In this document: one piece after another, positions 35,854 through 47,613 of the stretch | Numbering within the stretch: position 1 is the first letter of the stretch | Layout of the letters: the number at the start of each line of letters is the position of its first letter | Assembly (NCBI GenBank): GCA_027625915.1 | Contig: JANTQA010000012.1 | Coordinates: 15,276,501 to 15,340,500 of the forward strand | DNA from: Anaeramoeba flamelloides | Taxonomy: Eukaryota; Metamonada; Anaeramoebidae | Direction of reading: 5' to 3' | Length of the DNA: 64,000 nucleotides | The notes under the pieces: generated by a model | What the model saw: only the letters and a program-made list of their open reading frames with translations | Databases searched by the model: none | What the model was told of the DNA's origin: nothing | Translations under genes and position numbers: made by a program

Positions 35854-38800
35854 ATGAATCAAGAATTTGCACAGTTTGAAGAAATAATCCTTCTTTTACT
35901 TGAAAACGACAATGAAATTCGAAACCAAGCAGAATTAGAGTTCCAAAATCTTTATGAACAAGACCCTGAAGCATGTTTTCAGCTCTTGCTGGCATGTGTC
36001 GAAATGTCCAAAGAAGATGCTGTGAAATCACTTTCACTTGTTCTTCTGAGAAGAGCGGTAGTGTCTTCTGGATCGCTATATTCCAAATTTTCAAACAAAA
36101 CAAAAGAACTCATCAAAAATTCATTGTTGGAACAATTAACAAACCAAAAAACAAGATACATCCAAAAATTAATTTGTGATGTAATAATTGCAATTAAAAT
36201 ACAACCTCAAAGTAATTTCTCATTCCCTTCTTTTTTTTTTTTTTTTTTTTTTTTACTTTCTTGTTTTCCTTTCTTGTTTTCCAGTTTTTATTTTTACTTT
36301 CTTTCTACTTTCTTTATTAGAAGAAAAAAAAAAAAACAGACACCCTTTAGTGTTTGACTGTTTTGAGATTCTAAAAATAAAAACACCGATCCAAATCACC
36401 AATCACCAATCATCAAAATCAAGTCTTTTGGTTAAAATCAATTTTCAAAAAGTCAAAACAAAAACTTTTAAAAAATCAATCCAATGAAAAGGTTAAACAA
36501 CCAAAACCAAATAACCTGAAAACCAAACCTTCAAACAACTCTTTGGTAAGGAATAAAAATGAGAGATATTAATCAAAGAAATTGCTTTGGTTTTTCTATT
36601 AATTTTTTTTGAGTTCCAAAACACATTTGAATAAATTCAAGTCTTCACTTTACTTTTCTTGAACTATTTAAATTTACTTTACCTTTCAAACAATTTTGTT
36701 TTCAAACCAACTGACGACAAAGTTGATAATTAATCTGCACCATTTCTCAAACAAAATATTTTATTTGATGAAAAAATGAAATTGCAATCTTTAAATTTCA
36801 AACTTCAACTACTTGCTCTTAAACCAATTTAATTTGAAAACAAAACACAAAAAATTTTTACTTGAAGCTTTTTTTCACAAATAATTGGAATTTAATTTAA
36901 AATAAATCCAATCTCAAAAAATAACTGATATTTAAAAAAGAATAAAATAAAATTATCAAATTTAAGATATAAGATCAATACACAACCTAAAATATTGATA
37001 TTCTATTTCTTAAAATTAGAATAAAATTATTTAAATATAAAATTTTTAACAAACAAAAACATTTTTTTATAAATTTGACAAATAAAAAAATTAGAATATT
37101 AAAAGAATCATTATTGAAAATTAAAAAAAAATTCAAGACTTTAAAATAAAAAAGATCAAAAAAGAAATTTAAAAAACAATCAATTTATCTTTTGTAAATT
37201 TACTTTATTTTCTTTTTTGCTATTTTCTAAAAATTTCAACTTTTTCAATTGAATAGTCAGAAACATTAACTCTCTTTATTTCTTTCTTTTCTTTTTTTTT
37301 TTATCAAAATTTAAATTCACAATTTAAACATAAAAGCAAAAACTAGGACTCATTTTTTTTCCCTTTTTTTATCACTATATAAGTTTTTTTTTTGAATTAT
37401 TTTCTTATCGACTATTTCATAAAGTTATTATAATTACACCAATGTTGTTTTTTTGAAGAATATATATTTAGGTATTTCCAAAAAAAAAATTAGAATTTTT
37501 TTTTCATTTAAATTTCATATCATGTTAGGTTTTTTAAGTAGTTCTATTTCAAAATTTGGTAATATAAAATTCAGAGAAGCATTAAGACTGATTGAATCAG
37601 AATTTACTGTGTATTTTTCTTAAACCTTTCATGAAAATATTTGCAAAAAACTGAAAAAAAAAAAATTAATCACTTTTTTTGGACAAAACAAGGAATAATA
37701 AAATTCAATAAAAAATGGACAATATGACAAGGACCCAAACAATTTTTCTAAACAACAAAACACAATTATAAGTTTTATCATTGTATTAGAACTTTTACCA
37801 AGATTAAACCTCTAACAAAAAGAATTTTTTACAATCAAAAAGAAAAACAAACATTCAATTTTCATACTTAAACGATATCATATAAAATTGAAAAAATTTC
37901 AATGTCTTTCATTTATGCCATCTCATATAAACAAACAAATTGGCTTATTATGACAGATCAACAAACACCAAATTACAATTTAGAAAATTTAAATAAATAT
38001 TTTATAATTGAGTTCAAATTAAATATTCTAAATCTATCAATTTGTCCTACTTTTTTTGGAAATAGCTGTCATGAAGTTTATAAAAAAGAAAATTGAAAAA
38101 AATAAAACTGATGAAAAAATTTCATTAACTTTATATTTTTTAGGATAACTGATAATTTAATTTAAAAAATAAAATAATTTCCAACCAAATGTTTTTTTTT
38201 TTCAAAAATTTTTATAAAATAATTGATAATTTATTGAGAATACTTATTTCCCATAATACTTTAAATCTTTTTTTAAAGAATAAACCAAATTACAAACATT
38301 TATTATCTTTTTAATTCATTATTATTATTATTATTTCTCAATTCAATAACAAATTTTTTATTAAATATATCCTATTGATTTTCAAACATTTATTATCCTT
38401 TAAAATAAAAAAACAAAAATAAATCAATAATCAATAATCAATAATAGAAACAAATGAATGGAATGATTTATTGAGCATTATTTTCAATATTTTTGAAAAT
38501 GGAAACATAAATTTATGTGAATTAATGATGTACATCTTGAGAGAATTATGTCTTGAACTGAAAGATGAAATTATTAAATATCATAAAGATTTGATCAATT
38601 ATTTTAGGAGTTTCCTTTCTGAAAAGAGTGAGATGAAATTAAGATTATTTTCATTAAAGACATTTTTAATATATATCTTGATTATTCCACAAGAAAAGCA
38701 AAAGCAAATCATTGGGATTTTACCAGCAACATTTGATGTTATTAAAGGGCTAATTAAGGAAGGTGATAATGATTTAGCCAATCAATGTCTTCAAGAATTG

Positions 38801-41512
38801 GTTACCACTGGGAGGACAAGCATTGATATATTTTTAAATTATTATCAAGAATTGCTCGACTTATGCTTAGGGATTGTTGAATGTGAAGAATCAAAGGAAG
38901 ATTATTTACTTCAACACATTTCGATTGAAATGCTGTTGATGATGATTGAGAGTGCACCTGGGAAGGCACTTCAAACGAAGGACTTTTTAGAAAAAATGGT
39001 TCTAATTGCATTTGATTTGTTGTGCAAAATCAAGGAAGAAGATGAAATCAACGAATGGACCAAAACAGGGATTATTTATTTTGAACCAACACCAACAAAC
39101 ATTGGTGAATCCATTTTGGAAAGGATTTCTTTAAGGCTTGGAGGGAATCCATTGATTTCAATAAGCTTTTCTATAATACCTGATTTATTGGAATCCAAAG
39201 ATTGGAAATTGAATTATGCAGGGTTAAAGGGGATCGAATCAATTTCGGAAGGATGCAAGAATGAATTCGAACAAGATTTTGAACAATTAATTGGAAACAT
39301 ATTACCATTCATCACAAATGAAAACTATAGGGTCTCGTACCAGGCATTGGATGCCTTGGGACAACTAACGACGGATCACACGCCATTGATCCAAAGCTTT
39401 TATACAAAGAAGATCATGCCATTATTGATCGAATGCTTGTTAGTCAATAACAAATATATCCAAATCAATTCAGCATCTGTTATTATTGTGTTTGCAAACC
39501 AAATTCCAAACAGCAAAATGATTTTGCCCTTTTTGGACAAATTACTGAAAATTCTGCTTGAAATCATTGAAAACAGTGAAGACATTCCATTACAGGAACA
39601 ATGCATGAGCGCATTATCATCTGTTTTAAGTGCATGTAACGGCGAGATAATTGGAAAATATTACAAAGAATTAATTGAGTTTTTAAAGCAAATTGTCATC
39701 AGCACAAATGAAAAAAAAGAATACAAAGGAATAAGGGGAAGAACATTTGAATGTATATCGACATTAGCAAATTGCATTGGTAAACAGACCTTCAACAAAG
39801 ATTCCAATGAAATCTTTGAATATATGATCACCACCCAGAAATCAAAAGACTTTTCGCCACATGATCCACAATTTAATTTCATTTTAAAATCTTGGCAAAA
39901 ATTTGCTTTAACTTTCAAAGAAAGTTTCGAACCATATTTAGAATATCTAATACCATTGCTGATTGAATCAGCCTCTCAAAAATTGGACAGTGTTGTTGTC
40001 AATGATGATGAGGATGATGAAGAAAAGCAACGGGAATTAATTGGGAGGACAATAATAATCTCTGGCAAAAAGAAAATTGGCATCAACACTTTATCCATCC
40101 AAGAAAGATTCCAATCCATTGAATTGCTGTATGATCTATTGTGTATCATCAAAATGCCCTTATTGCCCTGGATTAAAAAAATATCAAAAGTAATCATCCC
40201 ACATTTAACATTTCTCTTTCATGACAAAATTAGACAGTTTTCTTCACAATCCTTACCAATAATTGTTGAAATATTGATCACCAGTTTTGAAAATGGCAAT
40301 AAAGAAATTGATGAACAATTAATAAACGAAACTGTAAAAAGAAAATTTGTTTTATTTATCAATCACAGTCACTGACGAAGGTATTTTTGGAAAATCTCCC
40401 TTTCCATTTAGATGCCATAGCTACAATAATTAGTCTTTCTAAAAATTATATCAATTCAAAAAACATTAAAACCTATTTTGGAATTACTTCCACAATTGAT
40501 CAAAGACAGCCAAAACAGAAAATCAGAAAACCAATTGCAATTCCAAAATCCTAATTTATATAAACTTAACTATGATGAAGAAGATATCGACATCCAAATT
40601 GAAGAAAGAATGCAAAACGAAGAGTTAATCAGTCAATATCTATCAGAAACGATTGAAGGACTGATCAAATATCATTATGATGATTTCTTGCCATTATTTA
40701 TCAAAAAACTTTCGAATTATTATATTGATTTGGTGAACAATGAAAACACCCCAGAAGTTGAAACACAGCATTCCATTTGTGTCTTTGATGACCTTGTGGA
40801 ACGAGGAGGCGAAGAAATGTTCAATTTCTTTTGGGAGAAATGCAACAACAGTTATGTCAATTGTCTATTACATGAACACGAAGGAATCCGCCACGCATCA
40901 GTTTTTGGAGCAGGTGTATTTGCAATGAGGGGGAAAGATTCCTTTGCTAAAGTTGCACAATTAATCAGTGAATTACTTGTTCAAGGAATCGAGAAATATG
41001 GAAGTGGAGGAGAAGAAGAACAACAAAAAGAGAATATCAATGAAAAGGAATATTCTAGTGACGAAGATGAATATGATGATGAAGATGGAATTACAACTAC
41101 AATGCTTGTTTATGATAATGCAATATCTGCAATTGGAAAGATCTTATATTATCAAACTGATGCAATACAATTCGATGTCCTGGCACCATTCTGGTTAAAT
41201 TGCTTACCAATACAAAACGATTCTGATGAATCAAATAAAAATATTAATTATTTATGTAATTGGATTGAAAAAGAAAATGAAATCATCTTGGGAAAAAATA
41301 ATAAAAATTTATCAAAAATTATTCAAATATTTGTTTTTGTTTTGGATACAGATTTAGTTGATGAAAATGTTACAAATAAAATCATCCAAATTTTGGAAAA
41401 ATTAAACCAACAATTTTCATTAAAAGACTGGAAATTATTGATCGAAAATTGGCAAAATAATGATTTAATTGAAAAATTTTCAGAATTATTAAATAATTTT
41501 GAAAAAAATTAA
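35854..41512 (+). CDS. Importin-beta family nuclear transport receptor (importin-5/Kap123-like)
   Basis: Two exons, 35854-36211 and 38448-41512, joined by a GT–AG intron that keeps frame (codon split 1+2), about 1140 residues as in importin-5/Kap123 (about 1100). The N-terminus has the importin-beta pattern: NDNEIRNQAELEFQNL ... ACVEMSK ... SLSLVLLRRAV, then NEWNDLLSII straight after the junction. The rest is HEAT-repeat helix pairs, including MALSNDG-free stretches such as NYRVSYQALDALGQL and, near the end, ICVFDDLVERGG and HEGIRHASVFGAGVFAMRG, which match the C-terminal importin-5 repeats. Acidic loops (NDDEDDEEKQ, SSDEDEYDDEDG) are typical. It would carry cargo through nuclear pores under RanGTP control. 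From about 40340 to 40450 the reading moves to another frame (QSLTKVFLENLPFHLDAIAT) and back: two single-base shifts, the first at an A run, net length unchanged. ELLPQLIKDS at 40478 is a continuation, not a new start. Confidence 0.88.
36212..38447 (+). other. Large intron of the importin gene
   Basis: A 2,236-base GT–AG intron (GTAATT ... AATAG) between the importin N-terminal repeat and NEWNDLL. It is AT-rich with long T and A runs. A short open stretch at 37902-38096 resembles no protein. No nested gene or transposon was recognised. Confidence 0.7.
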
Positions 41513-44500
41513 TTTGTTTGTTTGATTTTTATTTTTCTTCTTGATTTATAAATAAAAATTAATTCATATTTTTATTTTTTAGTTATTTTGAGAATTTATT
41601 TTTATTATTAACAAAAATACATTCAAATTAATTCTGTTCAAAAGATATAAAATTTTCTAATAATGAATATTTTCAAGAATTATTTATTTTTGATCATTGA
41701 TTAATTGAATAATATATTTATTTATAGATTTGTAAAATTGATGAAACAATAATTCGGGTTTTTTTAAATATATATATATATATTTAGAAATAATTAAAAT
41801 CAATTTCACTCATAAGAGTTAAATTTTTGGTTTGTGAAAAAAATTTAGAAAAATTTTTTATATTTTATTCTTTTAATTTTTCAAAATCCTAATGTAACAA
41901 TTGAAAATAATTTGAAACAAAATTTTCATTTTTTTGATAAAAAAAAAATATTTAATAAATAAGATTTGTTGAATAAAAGATATTTTTATCTAAATCAAAA
42001 TTTCAGATTCCAAAATTTTTTTTATTTTTTTCTTTTTTTTATATATAAATTGAATTATTGATAAAAAAATAATTTTTATTTATTTATTTATTGATAGAAA
42101 CGAATAATAAAAAAAACTTCATCAAATAAAAAAATAAATATAGAAGAAAAAAGATTCAGATATTATAATAATATAATTAAAATATCTTTTATAAACTCAA
42201 ATTAACTTTTTATCTATTTCTCTGAATTCATTAACTTATGTAAATTAAAATCAGAAAAAAATATTATCAATTATAATACTGTTAAATATTTCAAAATTGA
42301 AAATACTAAATTAAATATAATGAATTAGAAAAAAATAATTTGAATTTAAAAAAGTTAAAATTTCGTTCAGTTAAGATAATTTGTTTACACTAAAAGAATA
42401 TATTATATTTTTTCGATATAAACAAAACAGATATTAGTGAAAAAAAGAAAAAAAATATTATTACTATTCGGAAAATTATTATCTATCAAAATTGATCAAA
42501 TTCCGATTTTTTTCAAAATAATCAATTCTTTGAAATATATTAAGTGTGGGTATTTAAACCCCCATTTATGGGTAGGTTAAGGTGATTTAGAGTATTTAGA
42601 ATATGTTTGGGAGTTTGGATAGTATACTAGAAAAATTTTATAAGGAATTTAGGAAAAAAAAATAATTTAATAGGAATTAGACTTTTGTTGCCTTTTTTTA
42701 AGGGTTAAAAAATTTCCACTTAACTTCGTTGGTTAAAATTGAGTTTCGAACAATTTTTTAAAAACTATTTAGTATTGATCATTTCAAAATTTTGAATTTT
42801 CTACTATTTAAGTAATAAAATACTACAAATCAGAAAATTATCTATTTAATTTTTTCTCACACAATTATGTAAAAACCATTAAAGACTAGAATAACAAAAA
42901 TAATAATCAAGAAACTCTTAAAAAATATGAAAAATATTAATTTGACCAATTTTTAAATTTAATAAAAACCCAGAAAAGTTATTCTAAAATAGAAGATTTT
43001 CCCTTCTATTTTGAAAACTTAGAAATATCACTAATTATTTAGATAAATAGAGATTTTTAGGTTACAAAATCATTATTTTAAAAATTAAATGGTAGCTTTA
43101 TTTTTTTTTTTTGTAAGAATCAAATCAAATATCCAAAATCGAAAAAAACAATTTAAAAATTACTTGTTAAAGGAAATAACAAATATTAAAGAAATCATGT
43201 TTTTTTTTGCTATTTTCATAAAAAAAATGGTTGATACAAAAAATGTGGAAATTATCAATCAAAAACTGTGAAGTATCTATCTAAAAATATATAATATTCC
43301 ATATATATATATATATATATAAATATATTATTTTCCACTTCTATTCCTTTCTTTTTCATTATTCTGTTATTTTTTTACTATTTCCATTAAATTTGGAGTT
43401 TTTGAAAAATCAAGTGGAAAATACAAGGTATAAGAGCATTTAGATTTCCGAACTCTTTCAAAATAATTTAGAATTTAAATTGAGAAAAATTCTATTATAA
43501 AAATAAAAAATGATATAAAAACATTAATTATAAACATAAAACTCAATTTATTTACAAAATTCTCTTTAAATTCAATAAATATGTTTTTTAATGTTAAATC
43601 CACTGATCGTTAAATACAACTAATCTGAAAAAACAAACAAAAAAATAATTTAGATATGATTAAACATCTCAGAATTTTTCCTGGGAATTTAAAAGAATTG
43701 TAAGATAATCATCAAAATCTGATTATCTGTTTTTTAAAAAATAATTTTTCCTACAAAATAAAAAATAAGATTATTGATATTATTAGAGAAAAATAATCAA
43801 TTAGTATATTATCCCTAGTAATTATAAATTTATTTTTGAAACTTTTCAATAAAATAATAAATAATTAATTTGACAATTTTATCAAATCAGAGGAATTAAC
43901 ATGATGATATTTTAAAAAAATAAATAAAAAAATCAAATGGATTATTTTTTTAATTTAGATTGAAAAAATAAAACTTTTACAAAAAATCAAATTTTTAAAA
44001 AATTGATTTTTTGTAATAAATAATTCATTTTTTTTATTTGACTTTTTCTTTTTAAATAAAATGAACTATTATTAGTATTATTATTATTATTATAATAATA
44101 ATAATAATAATAATAATAATTAGTATTATTGTTATTATTATAGTAATTATTATTGTAATTTTTATAATTATTTTCTTTTAATCTTATACCGAATGGGATA
44201 AATTACTTAATTAATTTTTTGTTTTATTCAAAAAAAAAATTTCCACTCTCTTTTTTTTTTAATATCAAAACAATACCCCCATTTATAAAATAGAGAACTG
44301 GAAAAACTTTTTAAAAAGTCATAATTTTTTTAAAATAATGACAGTTTATTATTATTTTTTTAATTTTGATAAATTGAATTCTATCATTTGTCCTTGGATA
44401 TGAAAAAGTTTTATTTTTTAATTTTTTTTTTTTTTTTTCAATAAAGTAACAACAATCCTTCTTTCAAGATTCGGAGATAAAAAAAATAATCAAAAATTTT

Positions 44501-46566
44501 AAACCACACAACAATTAAATCAATATATTTTTCAGAATTTTGTTCTTAAGACAACATCTAGAAAACTAGATTTAAAGGGACAAAAATATAATATTTGAAC
44601 AAGATTTAATTTCAACAAAACAAAAAAAAAATTTTTTTGTTTTTTTTATTTTTTATTTTGAAATCTAGAAATTAATATGTATAGAATTCGTTCAATCTTA
44701 AAATTGACCTTTGAAGTTCGATCTGTTTACAGTAAAAGGTACAAAAATAAACAATACATTTGTTTCAAAATTTTCATAATAAATATCAATTTTTGAATTA
44801 TAATAAGTTTTTTACTTCGGTTCAAAAAATTAGAATCTTTTTCACATTTTATTATCAGAAAAGTATAATTTAATTCAATAATATCTTCATAATTCTTAAT
44901 AAATTTTTATTTTTAAAGAACCCTCTTTCTTAATTATTTTTAATTATAATTCCAATTATATTTGTCAAGTCTTTTATTTCGATAATATATTGATATTTTT
45001 GGACTTTGTAAACTGTTTATATTAGGTTAAAGTTGAAAAACTAGTCATTTACACCACTGGATTCTCAAATATTACAAAAGATTAATTTCCTTTGATTTTT
45101 TTTAAGATTATAGAAATGTAATGTTTTTTGAGCCATTATTCAAGATATAAAAATATTTATGCTTTACAGTGATCCAAATAATGCGTTCAAAACGACTATA
45201 ATCCGTGTTTCAAAATATAGTGCATACTTTTTTTTCTTCTGGTTCAAGTTAAACCTCCAATCGACTACTAAATAGTACAATTGATTTCAAATCAATTTTC
45301 TAGGCAAAATTCTTGATATTATAAGTAAAAATTAAAATATTAAATGAACTTTATTAAAATTTTTCGAAATATTCTCACTTTTCTGAAGAATTTTTTTGTT
45401 TTTTTGATTGATAAAAGTTAACTCTATTTTTTGAAGATAAATTTTCCTATTTGAAAACTTCTTCTCTAAAGATTAACTATAATTTTTAAGAAAATTTTTT
45501 GATTAGATCCTTAATTTTTAGGATTTCTTTTTAAATAGTAGAACTTTAAGAAACCAACACGATATTTAATCAAGGTTTATTTTTAGTTTCTTTTGATCAG
45601 ATGATGTATAGGTCGTCTTTAACAATTATACAAGCTTTTTATTTTGAAAGACAGATTTACCTTTTCTACACACATTATTTTGACTACACTAAATAGTAAA
45701 AAATACGATTTACAAAAAATTTCAAAAAAAAAAACAAAGAATTAATTATTTTGAACCAAAGACTTTTTAGTTCAGAGATCTTTTTGATGTAAAAGTAAAG
45801 TTGATCAATAAAACAAATGACTAAAAGCTAAGAATAATGCCCTTAAATTTTTTTTAAATTTGAAATTTTCTCTTTTTTTTTTTGTAATTACCATTCCTAA
45901 AAAAGCTAGAAATCCAATAATTTCAACATATAAGATCTTAAATCACAAAAGGTATTCACGTTTCAAAGTTGTAATTTTTTATTCAAATTCTTTTGTTTTT
46001 TTTTTTCAATTACTTTTTGTTTTCAACTTGAGAAGCCAACAAAATAACGATCTTTTAAACTGTTATTTTGTCAAATATTGAACAAAACCCAACCTAAGTT
46101 GCTTTGGCATGTTAGTTTTTTCCTAAAAATTTACTCAAAAGGCCAAATAAGATTCTCAAGATTCTGATCAGTCAAAAATTTAGTAAAAGTAAAATATCAA
46201 ATATTAAAAAAGTTCAAATTGAGAGAAAAAAAGAAATCAACTAAAGTCCAAATTTGATTAAAAATTTTTTACAAACTTGGAAAAAAATTCTGATGATTTT
46301 TTGTTTTTTTTTTCTTTTTCAAAAAAAAACTTTATCGAAATATAAATTGAAGTAAAAAGGCTCTAATTTAATCAAAATTCTCATTCTAAACTCCAAAAAG
46401 CACTTAAAAAGTCATAAAAAAAATTATAATTTTGGATCCAATATAAAAGGAATAAAAAAAATAAAACATTTTTTTTTATTTATTTTTTTTTCAAACTTTT
46501 TTGATTTTTATTAAAATCATTTTTTTTTTTTTCTTCAACAAACACAACAGAATTTAAATTCCAAAG
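41513..46566. other. 5 kb AT-rich intergenic region
   Basis: 3' flank of the importin gene and upstream region of the RPA32 gene. It holds simple AT tracts (about 41770-41785 and 43301-43320) and an ATT/AAT triplet tract that inverts direction at about 44075-44121. Open stretches at 43089-43271 and 45860-46081 lack motifs. The 70 bases before 46567 are T-rich and then AC-rich, as in a 5' leader. No RNA gene or transposon was recognised. Confidence 0.5.
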
Positions 46567-47613
46567 ATGTTGAATTCACAACTAAACAATTTTTGCAATG
46601 GTATGAATAGTTTTAACAATGGAAGCAATGGTATGATGATGGGGAACAACCAACAAAGTTCAGTGTTTGGAACACAAAATTCGATGGGACTTCTTGGTAA
46701 TAACAATAGCACACTAAACTTTGTAGAAAACAACGAGCCAGATTTCGAAGCACCACGAATCAGTTCTGTTGTTCCTGTTACGATTGGACAAATGAGGAAA
46801 TCTATTCATTCGGATCTGAATAAATTATATTCGATCGACCAGCAATTAATTAAACGAGTTTTTTTTGTTGGCGTTGTAAGACATATTGAGATCTCCAAAA
46901 GTTCCATTAAATATCACTTTGAAGATGGAACAGGAAGAATGTTTGGTAATTTTATGGAGCAATTTAAAGAGCTTGAGAAGAACTTCAAACCAGAACTTCA
47001 ACAAAATGAACCAAATACAGAAATGAATTTTGAAGAGCAAAACCAACAACGTAATGAGCAGTGGTTACAAAATTTAAACACAACCTACCTAAACCAATAC
47101 GTTGCAGTCATGGGCTCTGTAAAACAATACAACAACAACCCTTCTCTTTTGATTTTGGATCTTGACTTGATAACTGATCACAACGAGATCACTTATCATT
47201 TCTTGAACACCATTCGCTTCCATCTTTATAACACAAAAGGCAAAGGAAGAAACTATATTTTACAAAGACAAGAAAAAGAAAAGCAATATCTTCAAGAAAA
47301 AGAATTACAACAGCAACCACAACAACAACAACAACAACAACAACAATTTTATCCTCAAAACCAACAACAACAACAACAACAACAATTTGTCTCCCAAAAC
47401 CAACAACAAAATAACTCTTATTTAATGAATAACCAACCACAACAACAGCAACAGCAGCAACAATTTTATCCACAAAACCAACAACAAACATCACTTCAAC
47501 AAAATCAATTTTTACAACAAAACCAACAAGTCAACAACCAATTTTTACAACAACCAATAAACAACCAACAACAACAATACAGCAATCCGTATTTACAACA
47601 AAGTCATTTTTAA
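46567..47613 (+). CDS. RPA2: Replication protein A 32 kDa subunit (RPA2) with Q-rich tail
   Basis: Intronless, 348 residues. The N-terminal 55 residues are rich in N, G, S and M, matching the unstructured, phosphorylated N-terminus of RPA32. The OB fold follows: VVPVTIGQMRKSI (about 69-81), LIKRVFFVGVVRHIEIS (about 95-111), IKYHFEDGTGRMFGNF (about 114-129), YLNQYVAVMGSVKQYNNNPS, then LLILDLDLITDHNEITYHF before the final helix (LNTIRFHLYN), in the order seen in human RPA32. After about residue 235 the expected winged-helix domain is absent and replaced by roughly 110 residues dominated by Gln, with FYPQNQQQQ repeats. RPA binds single-stranded DNA in replication and repair; the winged helix is normally the docking site for repair partners. 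This copy either lost it or uses the Q-rich tail instead. Confidence 0.9.
   Translation: MLNSQLNNFCNGMNSFNNGSNGMMMGNNQQSSVFGTQNSMGLLGNNNSTLNFVENNEPDFEAPRISSVVPVTIGQMRKSIHSDLNKLYSIDQQLIKRVFFVGVVRHIEISKSSIKYHFEDGTGRMFGNFMEQFKELEKNFKPELQQNEPNTEMNFEEQNQQRNEQWLQNLNTTYLNQYVAVMGSVKQYNNNPSLLILDLDLITDHNEITYHFLNTIRFHLYNTKGKGRNYILQRQEKEKQYLQEKELQQQPQQQQQQQQQFYPQNQQQQQQQQFVSQNQQQNNSYLMNNQPQQQQQQQQFYPQNQQQTSLQQNQFLQQNQQVNNQFLQQPINNQQQQYSNPYLQQSHF

Noticed and set aside
40478-41512. A separate gene beginning at 40478
   Set aside because: The codon there is TTG, not ATG, and the protein continues the importin HEAT repeats in the same frame as the upstream exon. It is the 3' part of one gene.
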